The notes: generated by a model not told the origin, from the sequence alone. A DNA stretch of 64,000 nt from Vulcanisaeta souniana JCM 11219 (GCF_026000775.1 NZ_AP026830.1:620001-684000); one strand, 5' to 3'. Counted from the stretch's first letter, positions 8,698 to 17,608 are shown. Numbers and translations are program-made.

Positions 8698-10686
8698 TTA
8701 CTCACCGGTAAACCTCGGTCTTCTCTTCTCTAGGAAAGCCCTGACACCCTCTTGTGCATCCTTAGTCGATATTGCCACGCCAAATAATGAGGCCTCATTG
8801 CTTAGTGCGCTCCATATTGGGGCTTCATAACCGTAATTGATTGCGTACTTGGCGAGCATAAGCGTTAGTGGTGGCTTTGAGACTAGTTCCTTAACCCACC
8901 TCATCACCTCATACTCAAGGGCGTGCCTTGGCACGACCCTATTAACAATACCGTACTCAAGAGCAGCCTTGGCACTTACCTGCTTACCCGTGAGTATTAA
9001 CTCCTTACTAGTGCCCAGGTTTGTTAACCTAGTAAGCCTCTGCGTTCCTCCTGCGCCCGGTATTATGCCCAGGTTGATCTCGGGCTGGCCGAGTAATGCA
9101 TCCTCACTGGCAACCCTAATGTCGCATGCCATGGCGATTTCTAGGCCGCCGCCAAGGGCATAACCATTTATTGCCACTATCACGGGTTTCGTGTAGTACT
9201 CGATCTCCAGAGTCATTGAGTGGTAATGCCTCATCGCCTTGAACATCTGCATTGGCGTTGCATTCTGGAATTGATTAATATCAGCACCCACACAGAATGC
9301 CCTGCCACTACCCGTGATAACCACAACCCTGACCCTTGGATCATCCTCAACACTCCTCAGCGCATTGACAATCTCGTCAGCCATCTTCGGAGTCAATACA
9401 TTCAATTTATCGGGCTTATTCAGGATTATCCAAGCACCTGGCGGATCAATCCTGAGCATTATCTCTTCATACCTCCTAAACTCAACCTCAGGATACTCCC
9501 TGAAACCCCTACCACTCTTTCTACCCAACCTACCCTCCTTAACATAGTTAGTCAGCAATGGGTCTGGCTCATACTCCTCCCAGCCACTGACGCCCTTAAG
9601 TTGCGTTAATGCATCGACAATATTATCAATGCCAGCCTCATCAGCGAACTCGGATAATCCCCATGGATAATTAAGGCCGAGTTTCACGCTCTTATCGGTA
9701 TCCTCTACCGTGGCCACGCCCTCTCTAACAAGCCAAGCCAACTCATTAATGGCCGGGGCCATCAACCTTACCGGGTCAAGCTCAAGGCCTTGTTCAGGTA
9801 ATACCTTAGGCTTTACGTACTGGCCAGGGCCTGGATATTTGTAAAAGCCCTCGCCAGACTTAACACCGAGCTTACCCTTACTCACTAATTCCTCGAGTAA
9901 TGGGCAGGGATGAGCCTTAAACCCCCTCTCAGTCATTGCCTTAACTATGAAGAGACTTGTGTCAAGGCCTATGTAGTCAAGGAGTTCGAAGGGACCCATT
10001 GGCAGACCAAGCACATTCCTCGCCATGGCGTCTAGGTCAATTATCTTAATGCCTTCCTGCACCACCTCACGGCAAGCCTCAAGCATAACCCTAAACAACA
10101 CCCTATTAACTATGAATCCAGGCACATCCTTATTAACAACGACGGGCTCCTTATTGAGTATCCTAGTCAATTGAACAGTTATGTTAACAGTCTCATCACT
10201 TGTGTACCTACCTCTCGTTATCTCCACAAGCTTCATGAGAGGCGGGGGATTCATGAAATGAAGTCCTAAAAAGCGTTCTCTACGTGATGTGGCCTCGGAT
10301 AGCTCGGTTATTGGTATGGTACTTGTATTAGATGCGAATATTGCATGTGACGGCGCATATTGATCAGCTTCCCTAAACATGCTCTTCTTTAAATCAGCGT
10401 TCTCAGGTACGGCCTCTACCAGGAAGTCAATATTCTTTACAGCCTCAGCGACCTTAGTGGTTGTGTGTATCCTGGATAATACAGAATCAACACTATCCCT
10501 TAACTTGCCCCTCTTGCTGAGTCTCTCGAGACTGTCCCGAATCCTATTAAGGGCATTCCTTAATATATCATCAGATATATCCATGAGGTTAACCTCAAAA
10601 CCAGCTATTGCGAAGACCTCGGCTATACCGTGACCCATAGTACCTGCCCCCAAAACAGCGACTCTTTTAATGTTAAGACTTGACAT
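8698..10686 (-). CDS. Bifunctional crotonyl-CoA hydratase / (S)-3-hydroxybutyryl-CoA dehydrogenase
   Basis: The 662-residue protein fuses two enzymes. Residues 1 to about 385 form a 3-hydroxyacyl-CoA dehydrogenase with the NAD-binding GAGTMGHGIAEVFAIAG, the catalytic-region ASNTSTIP and HFMNPPP, and a duplicated C-terminal dehydrogenase domain. Residues about 405-660 form a crotonase-fold enoyl-CoA hydratase with NGYALGGGLEIAMACD and the oxyanion/catalytic region GIIPGAGGTQRL. In autotrophic Thermoproteales such a fusion converts crotonyl-CoA to acetoacetyl-CoA in the dicarboxylate/4-hydroxybutyrate cycle; beta-oxidation is the alternative role. It is a stand-alone gene on the minus strand, 54 bases downstream of the prpB-like gene. 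Confidence 0.92.
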   Translation of the reverse strand: MSSLNIKRVAVLGAGTMGHGIAEVFAIAGFEVNLMDISDDILRNALNRIRDSLERLSKRGKLRDSVDSVLSRIHTTTKVAEAVKNIDFLVEAVPENADLKKSMFREADQYAPSHAIFASNTSTIPITELSEATSRRERFLGLHFMNPPPLMKLVEITRGRYTSDETVNITVQLTRILNKEPVVVNKDVPGFIVNRVLFRVMLEACREVVQEGIKIIDLDAMARNVLGLPMGPFELLDYIGLDTSLFIVKAMTERGFKAHPCPLLEELVSKGKLGVKSGEGFYKYPGPGQYVKPKVLPEQGLELDPVRLMAPAINELAWLVREGVATVEDTDKSVKLGLNYPWGLSEFADEAGIDNIVDALTQLKGVSGWEEYEPDPLLTNYVKEGRLGRKSGRGFREYPEVEFRRYEEIMLRIDPPGAWIILNKPDKLNVLTPKMADEIVNALRSVEDDPRVRVVVITGSGRAFCVGADINQFQNATPMQMFKAMRHYHSMTLEIEYYTKPVIVAINGYALGGGLEIAMACDIRVASEDALLGQPEINLGIIPGAGGTQRLTRLTNLGTSKELILTGKQVSAKAALEYGIVNRVVPRHALEYEVMRWVKELVSKPPLTLMLAKYAINYGYEAPIWSALSNEASLFGVAISTKDAQEGVRAFLEKRRPRFTGE

Positions 10687-10740
10687 ACTGAATTACCTTA
10701 GTTTCAATGTATTTTAGTATTACCGTGTGATTACGTGCTT

Positions 10741-11688
10741 TTAGTGTTGTTCCTTAAGTCGTATTTTTCCCACGAATTCCTTGTTTACTCTCTCATTCAA
10801 TTCCTTATCCCAATTCTCATAATCCCAGTAATGAATAACCTCATACTGCTCCTGCCTACTAATCATTTTACTAAGCAGGTCCTTCTGGGTACCCTTCTCC
10901 TTAAGTTCAATTAACGCATCTCTGACGGCTTTCATGGCAACCCTAAATGTCGTTACTGGAAATATCACTATCCTATAACCCATCTCCTCAAACTCCTTAG
11001 CCGCTATATAGGGCGTTTTACCAAACTCTGTCATGTTAGCAAGCAACGGCGCCTTAACCTCCCTGGCAAACCTAGCAAACTCCTCCTTATTCTCGAGAGC
11101 CTCCGGAAATATTATATCCGCGCCAGCCTCAACATAAGCCTGAGCCCTCCAAATAGCTTCATCAAGCCCATAAGTACCACGAGCATCTGTCCTTGCGATT
11201 ATTAAGAAGTTCCCATCTCTCCTTGCCTCGACCGCCGCCTTAATCTTCTTAATCATTTCATCAGCAGGCACCACATGCTTACCACTCAAGTGACCGCACT
11301 TCTTGGGTAGTTCCTGGTCCTCAATGTGTATTGCCGAGGCACCTATTGATTCGAATTCCCTAACAGTCCTAACCACATTTAGGGTCTCGCCAAAGCCCGT
11401 GTCCGTATCAACAATGACGGGTATGTCCACGGCATCCGTAATATACTTAGTAAACCTAACCAACTCATCGAGCGTAAACACGCCAAGGTCAGGCAGGCCC
11501 AGGGAGCTACTGAAGGCTGCACCGGAGACGTAGAGAGCCTCGAAACCAAGCTGTTGAATCATTAAAGCGACGAATGCGTCGAAAGCCCCTGGGGCAATGA
11601 CAATGCCAGGTCTTGACAACCTCTCCCTGAACCAAGCCCTAACCTCCCTCGGGTCTCTTTTGTTCCTCCTTAGCAATACGGCATCCAT
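10741..11688 (-). CDS. prpB: Isocitrate lyase/PEP mutase superfamily enzyme, methylisocitrate lyase-like
   Basis: This TIM-barrel lyase of about 315 residues most resembles PrpB, which cleaves 2-methylisocitrate to pyruvate and succinate; related archaeal enzymes can act as isocitrate lyases. The superfamily catalytic motif KKCGH is near residues 130-134, the metal-binding DTDTGFGETLNV near 95-106, and the IEDQE segment just before the catalytic cysteine. ATG 11688 (or GTG 11691) lies 26 bases from a TATA-like ACTTATTAAG on the minus strand near 11708-11717. It points away from the nucleotidyltransferase gene at 11732. The gene name reflects family resemblance only; substrate specificity cannot be read. 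Confidence 0.82.
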   Translation of the reverse strand: MDAVLLRRNKRDPREVRAWFRERLSRPGIVIAPGAFDAFVALMIQQLGFEALYVSGAAFSSSLGLPDLGVFTLDELVRFTKYITDAVDIPVIVDTDTGFGETLNVVRTVREFESIGASAIHIEDQELPKKCGHLSGKHVVPADEMIKKIKAAVEARRDGNFLIIARTDARGTYGLDEAIWRAQAYVEAGADIIFPEALENKEEFARFAREVKAPLLANMTEFGKTPYIAAKEFEEMGYRIVIFPVTTFRVAMKAVRDALIELKEKGTQKDLLSKMISRQEQYEVIHYWDYENWDKELNERVNKEFVGKIRLKEQH

Positions 11689-11731
11689 CACAGCGCCTAA
11701 TCAATAATCCCTTAATAAGTAGTTACAGGAC

Positions 11732-12571
11732 GTGATTGGCCGAAACTCAGCCTTATTACCCACCTTAATTCACTATAGTAGTGACATAATGTGCAACGCT
11801 AGGTCAATATTTGACAGAAGGGGTATACGTAGGCTGCCGCCGGATCGAGTTAAGGAGAGACTTGAGATGATTATTGACCTATCACGCGCCATAGCGAGGA
11901 GGGATCATGTACGCATTACCAATGATCACATGATTGTGAATGATTGGTCATTATTCACCCGCTATCTCATTAATTGCATTGATAATAACTGTGCATTAAT
12001 GAGTATTAGGGTTGATGGTGGGCAGGGAAACTCATTGCTGAATTTCCTTGCGAGGATTAATGATAGGCTTGAGTCTGAGGGTGTGGGTAGGGTCATCATT
12101 GTCGGCGGCTTTGCCGCAGAACTGTACAGTGGCGGGGTTTACAGGACTGGGGATGTTGATGTAATTATTGACTCCAGGGATCCCAAGAGAGCCATGGATA
12201 TACTCCATGAGGAATTAAGAAGCATAAACGCTAGGAGGGAGGGTAGGGTGTGGGTCAGCGATTACTTTGGTGTGTTAACCCTAGACGTGGTTGGTGTAAC
12301 ATACGTGGGTAGGATTAAGGTGTTGAGAGTGGGTGATGGACACGTTTATGTTGAGTCGCCTGAGGACAATGTGATTACGAGCCTGAATGCATGCGTTTAT
12401 TTGTCTTCAGACGCTGACTGCGAAGGGGCCGCAGCGGTTTTAGCCGCGCAGTGGAGTAACGTGGATTGGGATTACCTAATTGATAGGGCTCGGCATGAGG
12501 ATGTTCTTGATAAATTGAATGAGATAAAGAGGGTGATAGAAGATAGGTACGGGAAGAACCAAGAAAGGTGA
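11732..12571 (+). CDS. Nucleotidyltransferase-fold protein (minimal nucleotidyltransferase type)
   Basis: The 279-residue product has an uncharacterised N-terminal region. A domain from about residue 120 then shows VIIVGGFAAELYSGG followed by TGDVDVII, the glycine/serine plus paired-aspartate pattern of the DNA polymerase beta-like nucleotidyltransferase fold. Similar domains occur in toxin-antitoxin systems and tRNA nucleotidyltransferase relatives, but no HEPN-type partner is adjacent. The start is uncertain: GTG 11732 gives the longest protein, while ATG 11789 is the first methionine. The gene diverges from the prpB-like gene with a very short intergenic space. Its target is unknown. Confidence 0.6.
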   Translation: MIGRNSALLPTLIHYSSDIMCNARSIFDRRGIRRLPPDRVKERLEMIIDLSRAIARRDHVRITNDHMIVNDWSLFTRYLINCIDNNCALMSIRVDGGQGNSLLNFLARINDRLESEGVGRVIIVGGFAAELYSGGVYRTGDVDVIIDSRDPKRAMDILHEELRSINARREGRVWVSDYFGVLTLDVVGVTYVGRIKVLRVGDGHVYVESPEDNVITSLNACVYLSSDADCEGAAAVLAAQWSNVDWDYLIDRARHEDVLDKLNEIKRVIEDRYGKNQER

Positions 12572-12616
12572 GAAGAGGAGGAATTCCTTTTACTGCTTGC
12601 GGTTAATTACTTAATA

Positions 12617-13375
12617 ATGGGCAGGCTCAGGGATAGGGTTATATTAGTTACGGGGGCTTCCCGGGGTATCGGCAGGGCCATAGCCAGGGCAGTTGCTGAG
12701 GAGGGTGCCAGGGTAATAATAAACTATAGGTCCTCAGCCAAGGAGACTGAGGAATTAATGCTTGAGTTAAGGAGGAACGGCTTTGATGCATCTGTGATCA
12801 GGGCCGACGTATCCAGGGAGGACGAGGCCAAGTCAATGTTCGAATTAATTGAAAGGGATTACGGGGTACTGCATGGTGTGGTTAACAACGCGGGCCATGG
12901 CTCCGCAACCATCTGGAATAAGAGACTCCATGAATTAACATGGGGTGATTTTGAGGAAGTAATAAACGTTGACCTTAAGGGCACATTCCTATGCAGCAAA
13001 CTTGGTGTTGAGTTAATGAGGGATGGTGGTTCCATAGTTAATGTGGCCTCGATAACGGCAAGGACCGGCGATACCACGGGCATACCCTACCTAGTCGCCA
13101 AGTCGGGGATAATAGCCCTCACCAAGTCCATGGCCCTCTCACTGGCGCCAAGGATTAGGGTAAATGCCGTGATACTCGGCAGTATAGAGACCGGATGGGT
13201 CAATTGGTTGGGTAGTGATGAGGTTAGGAAATTGATTAGTTACATACCCATGGGTAGGCTGGGCAAGCCCGAGGAGGTGGCTAGGGCAGTGGTTTTCCTG
13301 CTTAGCGATGACTCATCATTCATAACCGGGCACACGATCGTAGTCGATGGCGGTGAATGCACAGCATGCGACTAA
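12617..13375 (+). CDS. Short-chain dehydrogenase/reductase (SDR, FabG-like)
   Basis: The 252-residue classical SDR oxidises or reduces a carbonyl/alcohol using NAD(P)H. It has the Rossmann motif TGASRGIGRAIA near residue 12, the NNAG motif (VVNNAGHGSA) near 90, the catalytic serine in IVNVASITA, and YLVAKSG containing the catalytic YxxxK. The C-terminus (DDSSFITGHTIVVDGG) is classical. An arginine in INYRSS after the second strand hints at NADP preference. ATG 12617 sits about 29 bases after a TATA-like CCTTTTAC. The substrate cannot be assigned; family members include glucose dehydrogenases and 3-oxoacyl reductases. Confidence 0.85.
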   Translation: MGRLRDRVILVTGASRGIGRAIARAVAEEGARVIINYRSSAKETEELMLELRRNGFDASVIRADVSREDEAKSMFELIERDYGVLHGVVNNAGHGSATIWNKRLHELTWGDFEEVINVDLKGTFLCSKLGVELMRDGGSIVNVASITARTGDTTGIPYLVAKSGIIALTKSMALSLAPRIRVNAVILGSIETGWVNWLGSDEVRKLISYIPMGRLGKPEEVARAVVFLLSDDSSFITGHTIVVDGGECTACD

Positions 13376-13413
13376 GCACTCCTTTAATAAGTATCCCCGT
13401 AAGGCGATGTTAA

Positions 13414-13884
13414 ATGCGTAGAGATGTTGCATTGTTAATTGCGTCAAGGGCCATTAGGAGCCTGGCCTTTGGTTACTTAACCTTCGTAATACCACTGTAT
13501 TTAAAGTCTATTGGATTCTCGGCAGCCATCATCGGCCTCTACTTCCTTGTTACCTCAATATCCTCAGCAACCCTGGTACTTGCCTCTGGATTTCTCGGTG
13601 ACTTAATAGGTAGGAGAGACGCCCTCATCATAATGTCAAGTCTCTTCGTAATTTCCATGGCCATCTTCAGCGTGACCAATAATAAGGCCCTACTCTTCAT
13701 AACGTCAGTATTCGGCACAGCCACAGGAAGCGCCGGTCTACTTAGCTTCAAAATTAAATTAACACGATATACCTCATCACTCGGCAATGTATTAAACATT
13801 AACTACTACAACTACTACTACGCCCATGCCCGAGGAAACTTTATTCATGGCACATCCGTATTGGCTTCCGTGCCTCGTCCATAG
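13414..13884 (+). pseudogene. Truncated major facilitator superfamily transporter
   Basis: The first 110 or so residues are a good MFS N-terminus with about four membrane segments and the loop 2-3 motif GFLGDLIGRRDAL. After residue 115 the sequence stops looking like a transporter: it becomes a polar, tyrosine/asparagine-rich tail (NYYNYYYAH) and ends at residue 156, whereas a complete MFS protein has about 400 residues and twelve helices. The promoter (CTCCTTTAATAAG, about 29 bases before ATG 13414) looks intact. A deletion or insertion probably removed the rest. The downstream DNA to 14350 holds no recognisable remainder. A functional four-helix protein is unlikely. Confidence 0.7.
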
Positions 13885-14350
13885 TAATTCAATATTAACT
13901 CTTGCTCATATGCTCATATAATAATTAAATTTATAATTTATAAAGTTTAGTGTTAATGTTTAGGTGATTAAGAGCACTGTGGTTTCATGGATTCATTATG
14001 TGGATTAGCGGCTTTAATGTACTTGTAATGTTTATGGCGTTAATGATTAGTGCTGTGGTAACAGTATGACATAATTACTCGCTAAATAACTCGATTAAGC
14101 ACCTTATTACTCTGTCCAAAGTTACAGCATACTCGCTTACTTATCTCCGCATATACACTTCACCTTAACGGTCTTTGGCTCGTTACTTAGTGCTTTTACC
14201 CTTCCTAATTATTCTGATTTATCTATTAAGTACCTCTAAGTGGTAATACTAAAGCACTCCATGCTTCTTTCAATTAAGTACTTAAATTAATTCAGTACCG
14301 GTTCATCAGTGGCTTATTAATCACGTTGTGAGTATTACTTAGATATTTCC
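13885..14350. other. AT-rich gap between truncated MFS and PaRep2b genes
   Basis: No convincing gene is seen. A TATA-like ATTTATAATTTATAAAG lies near 13929-13945. After it, a short hydrophobic reading frame ending with TGA at 14067-14069 encodes a single membrane-like segment (ATG 13998, 23 residues). This may be a chance ORF or a scrap of the missing transporter. Confidence 0.4.
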
Positions 14351-15853
14351 ATGACTCTCAGCTTAAGAATATGCTGGGGTAAAAGGACAAGGGGCTCGGA
14401 GAGACTTAAATGCGGTGAGGAGATCGAAGACCCTAAAATAATTGAGGAGGTAAATAAATTAATTAATGAGTTTTTAGCGCGAGTCGAGAGGTACAGAGAC
14501 GTGTTATTAAACGACGAGAACACACCCTTTGATTATGCGATTAATGCTCTGAGTGATTGGTTACTGGAAATCAAGGCAAGGGCTAATAGAGGTGATGATG
14601 ATATTACTAGGTTGAGGAAGGCGGTATATAAAATAGGCATGAAGATGCTTAAATTGGTTAATCGAACAAGGGAGGGTTGGCTAAAGATTTATCGAAAAGA
14701 GCTTAAGGAATTAATTAAAAAGCTAAGAAGCGGTGAGGTGAAGATTGCAATAAGCGGAGATCCGATCAACGCTGCTAAGTCATTCATAGCACACCTATAC
14801 ACGGAACACCTAGCAATTAGTGTAAAAAGGACCGCTAAGTCAGGTAGTATAATAATTAGATTAACCTTGAATAATCTTAAAGGTATTCACATAGATATAC
14901 CGAGATTCTTTGATGATTTGCTTAGACCAATGCAGTATGGTTTAATGCTCACGGATGGTTCAATCCATGAAAGAGGCTATCCCGTGATGGGCACAAACTA
15001 CCTCTGGCAGGTCATTGCTTGGCTAATGGCTTGGCCTGGCAAAAATTATATGCGCATACATAACTTAAACATTAATGAAAATAGCGATGTGAAGATTACG
15101 TGGCAATTAATGGCTATCGGGCATAAGCTCGGGAGTAAAGTAAAGATTGCCAAGGAGGTACTCGCGTTAAATAACGATGGATTCGCAATGTTTCTGCTCT
15201 TCGCAATATTAGGTGATGGTAGCATCAACACCAAGGAAAAGATAATTATGCTCATATTAGGTAAATCAAAGTATGAGTTGTGGAAAGACATCATCAAAAG
15301 AATGATGGGTTTAAACTTTAAGGATTACGATAATAAGTATAAGAAAGAAATTAAAGTCTATTCGTCAAGAGCTGTCACTCTAGCTCAGAGTTGGCTTAGT
15401 GAACCTAGGGTTAGGACTTTGATTGAAGATCTAAGCCGACTGCCTGATGCGGAGAAGCTTAGGAACTTAATCGAGCTAACTAAAACGAGGATTAAGCCGT
15501 TGGGTAGGTCGATGGTTGAGGTCATTAGCGGCGTATGGATGAACACGCACGTGAAAGATGCTGGTCGTGTTGAGTTAAGGATTAAGCGCAGTAGGCTAGA
15601 GGATGCGGTAGCGATCCAGGATAGACTTAGAAAAGCTGGCTTTAACGCTAGGTTAAGAGGGCATAACGGCAAATTCGAAGTCTATATAAATCAAGACGAG
15701 GTAAATAAACGCCCAGAGTTAATTATCAAGGTTTGCGAGGTATTGAAAAGTATGTATGAGGAGACATTAAACGAAAACAACATTAAGAGGATAAAGAAGA
15801 TAATAGGGGCAATGACTAGGTTTAACTGTCAAGACTGCACCCAAGGCCCATGA
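14351..15853 (+). CDS. PaRep2b-family protein
   Basis: The 500-residue product resembles PaRep2b, a repeat protein family first named in Pyrobaculum and multicopy in Thermoproteales. Family-like segments are YGLMLTDGSIHERGYPVMGT near residue 200, LWQVIAWLMAWPGKNYMRIH just after, and FLLFAILGDGSIN near 285. The repeated DGS patterns recall LAGLIDADG-type homing endonuclease folds, which is only a structural suggestion. The first 150 residues are charged and helical. The gene sits beside a truncated transporter and a TnpB gene, consistent with a mobile or recombining patch. The function of the family is not established. Confidence 0.7.
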   Translation: MTLSLRICWGKRTRGSERLKCGEEIEDPKIIEEVNKLINEFLARVERYRDVLLNDENTPFDYAINALSDWLLEIKARANRGDDDITRLRKAVYKIGMKMLKLVNRTREGWLKIYRKELKELIKKLRSGEVKIAISGDPINAAKSFIAHLYTEHLAISVKRTAKSGSIIIRLTLNNLKGIHIDIPRFFDDLLRPMQYGLMLTDGSIHERGYPVMGTNYLWQVIAWLMAWPGKNYMRIHNLNINENSDVKITWQLMAIGHKLGSKVKIAKEVLALNNDGFAMFLLFAILGDGSINTKEKIIMLILGKSKYELWKDIIKRMMGLNFKDYDNKYKKEIKVYSSRAVTLAQSWLSEPRVRTLIEDLSRLPDAEKLRNLIELTKTRIKPLGRSMVEVISGVWMNTHVKDAGRVELRIKRSRLEDAVAIQDRLRKAGFNARLRGHNGKFEVYINQDEVNKRPELIIKVCEVLKSMYEETLNENNIKRIKKIIGAMTRFNCQDCTQGP

Positions 15854-16060
15854 GTTTTCAAAAACGAAATTTAATAATTTCAAGAATCAAGAAATTTAAG
15901 TCTCAGGGCTTGTCCGTAGGGTTCCGTATGGCCTGGGTAGCACGATAGCAGGCTTGTTAATGGATTATGCAGAGTTTTCGTTATCAATGATCCTAGGGCT
16001 GAATCCTTTTTCATGTTAATAGAAATCTTTTTACATTCATTTATTATCAACTGAGGTTGT

Positions 16061-17134
16061 TCATTGTTGTTTTAGTCCTTTCAGGGCTATGAGGTATGCT
16101 GATGCCGTGTGTCTGTCTAACCCATACCTCCTCATCACCTCATCATGTTCTCTAGAATTTGATGTACCCTTTGGATTTGCCAGATACACTCTGAAACCGT
16201 ACTTCATAGCCATAACCAAGCCATGCCGTAACAATTCTCCTTTTGCAAATCTTGCTATCTTGCGATTTGCAATTCTATTCCTGCCAAAAACTCTCTTTTT
16301 AACGGCAAACAAATTCTCAAAGACAACAACACCAACACCATGATAGTAGGCATACCTAAGCAATTTCGAGAGTGCTTCAAGCCTCCTCGTCTTGGCTTTG
16401 TTTCTTGGGAATCCATGGGATGTCACCTCCGGGAACCACGCAGTCCCGGTGTCCCTTATCCTCCCGCACTTATCGACTATCACCATGTTTATCCTATCGC
16501 TGTTCAAGTCGAATCCCGCAACAAGGCTTCCCCCAGCCCCTCCCTTCCTAAAGAACTTTAGGTATAGCTCTAACGGCACAGAGAGGTGCAGATATATCCT
16601 ACCATCCCTAAACACTACTCTAGCCCCATAGCTAACCCTCTTCTGCCTAGCAAGCTCCACCAGTTCTGCAACTAGCGGTAAGTACTCTCTGCCGAATAAA
16701 GCTTTGAAGGTGAGCCATGAGCTATCGTAGGGATACTTAATCTTGACTACACCTACAGACTCTAACCTAATGTTTCGGTTTCCAAGCCTAGATGCTTCAC
16801 CATCGCTTACAATGAAAAGCCTCTTTATCTTGATATGCCTTGGATTGCCATTGCTATATTCACATCCTTCTACAATTGCCTTTGCAACCTTGTACGCTGA
16901 GTCACCATAAGCCTTGTTAAGCATTGACCTGAGTTCCCTGAGGATAGAGTTAGCATCTATGCCTTTGGCTATCATTCTTGTGGCGTAAAGTACCGCTTTC
17001 TTGAAATCATATGCCAGCCTAACTAACTTCATGTAGTCCTCCGACGAAATGGGGACTAGTCTACCGATAACGGTAACATACTTTATAAGTGGTGTTGCAT
17101 CAACCACATCATCACTCATCTGGTACTGTGACAC
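16061..17134 (-). CDS. tnpB: TnpB-like RuvC protein lacking the zinc finger
   Basis: TnpB proteins are RNA-guided nucleases carried by IS200/IS605-type elements. This 357-residue protein has the three RuvC acidic positions: D209 in GFDLNSD, E273 in VVFENL, and D340 in YGLDRHTASAYL. Between the second and third motifs the usual paired CxxC zinc finger is absent; NPKGTSNSREHDEVMRRYG occupies that place and no cysteine occurs after C223. The start is GTG 17134 behind a Shine-Dalgarno-like GGAGAGAGGTG, with a leader of about 130 bases from a TATA element near 17292-17302. No tnpA is nearby, and no GC-rich guide-RNA-like structure follows the 3' end. Confidence 0.85.
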   Translation of the reverse strand: MSQYQMSDDVVDATPLIKYVTVIGRLVPISSEDYMKLVRLAYDFKKAVLYATRMIAKGIDANSILRELRSMLNKAYGDSAYKVAKAIVEGCEYSNGNPRHIKIKRLFIVSDGEASRLGNRNIRLESVGVVKIKYPYDSSWLTFKALFGREYLPLVAELVELARQKRVSYGARVVFRDGRIYLHLSVPLELYLKFFRKGGAGGSLVAGFDLNSDRINMVIVDKCGRIRDTGTAWFPEVTSHGFPRNKAKTRRLEALSKLLRYAYYHGVGVVVFENLFAVKKRVFGRNRIANRKIARFAKGELLRHGLVMAMKYGFRVYLANPKGTSNSREHDEVMRRYGLDRHTASAYLIALKGLKQQ

Positions 17135-17289
17135 GTATTATCACCTCTCTCCTATGTAGATGTTGCATCTTCGAGCTGAGCCCCTTCGGTATGTATATGC
17201 ACAGTAGTCCGTGGCTCGTTTTCGAAATCCTAGCGTGAAACACGTATTCTTCAGGCATAGTTCTCTACACCACGAAGAATTACTACAGA

Positions 17290-17304
17290 AAAACTTATAA
17301 ACTC
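17290..17304. promoter_or_regulatory. Near-symmetric TATA element between tnpB and RNA candidate
   Basis: The sequence AAACTTATAAACT reads as a TATA box on both strands (ACTTATAAACT / AGTTTATAAGT). On the minus strand it fits the tnpB leader. On the plus strand it would start a transcript near 17320-17325, just before the GC-rich RNA candidate. Confidence 0.55.
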
Positions 17305-17321
17305 TTCTGTAAAAAGTGATA

Positions 17322-17475
17322 TTATAGCAGGGATGAACTCGATGAACTAGGTGAGGGGGACCGTGGCATGAACCGCTCTTCGCCGATGGGAGCACAGCTC
17401 CCGCAGGCGGGGGGCAGGGGATTGAGGAGCCGTGATGAACCCGAGGGTGGTCAAAACCACTCCCGGGCAAACGGT
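17322..17475 (+). ncRNA. GC-rich structured RNA candidate, omega-RNA-like
   Basis: This stretch is much richer in G+C than its surroundings and has no good reading frame. It begins about 25-30 bases after a TATA element. It contains a perfect hairpin GGGAGC-ACA-GCTCCC (17388-17402) enclosed by CGCC/GGCG (17381-17384 with 17406-17409). A long terminal hairpin pairs 17440-17451 with 17456-17467 around a CAAA loop. The motif GATGAAC occurs three times (17332, 17341, 17434), with a shortened ATGAAC at 17368. A terminal CCCG-type hairpin after GATGAAC is how guide RNAs of TnpB elements often end. Here, however, the RNA would diverge from tnpB rather than overlap its 3' end. It could also be the relic right end of another element, or an unrelated small RNA. 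Confidence 0.55.
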
Positions 17476-17515
17476 AGCATAGCATTGCTTGATCCGGTAC
17501 TTTACTACGTGTTCT

Positions 17516-17557
17516 TTAGGCGTTATGATAGTAAGTAAGTGAGTAGTTAGGCGTTAT
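17516..17557. repeat. Short direct repeat TTAGGCGTTAT
   Basis: TTAGGCGTTAT occurs at 17516-17526 and again at 17547-17557, 31 bases apart, just upstream of the cbiG promoter. It may be a regulatory repeat or a trace of an insertion; nothing else supports either reading. Confidence 0.35.
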
Positions 17558-17592
17558 CTATTAATTCCGGCGTGTATTTATAAGCTTATAAA

Positions 17593-17608
17593 TAGGATTG
17601 CTATCCTA
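17593..17608. promoter_or_regulatory. Cobalamin-regulon operator upstream of cbiG
   Basis: The perfect inverted repeat TAGGAT-TGCT-ATCCTA directly follows a palindromic TATA region (TTTATAAGCTTATAAA, 17578-17593) and ends 4 bases before the GTG start at 17613. A protein bound here would cover the transcription start. The same element precedes other transcription units of the locus. Confidence 0.8.

Noticed and set aside
13998-14069. Short hydrophobic reading frame in the gap after the truncated transporter
   Set aside because: Only 23 codons from the ATG, no clear ribosome binding site or family; not supportable as a gene.
17322-17475. RNase P RNA or SRP RNA as identity of the GC-rich RNA candidate
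   Set aside because: The conserved RNase P core (GAGGAAAGTC-type and matching 3' segment) and the SRP tetraloop region are not seen.
17141-17485. A 114-codon minus-strand reading frame over the GC-rich RNA candidate
   Set aside because: Its composition is odd (many His, Pro, Cys, Arg), it has no domain, and it lies over strongly folded DNA; it is explained by the RNA candidate and the tnpB leader.
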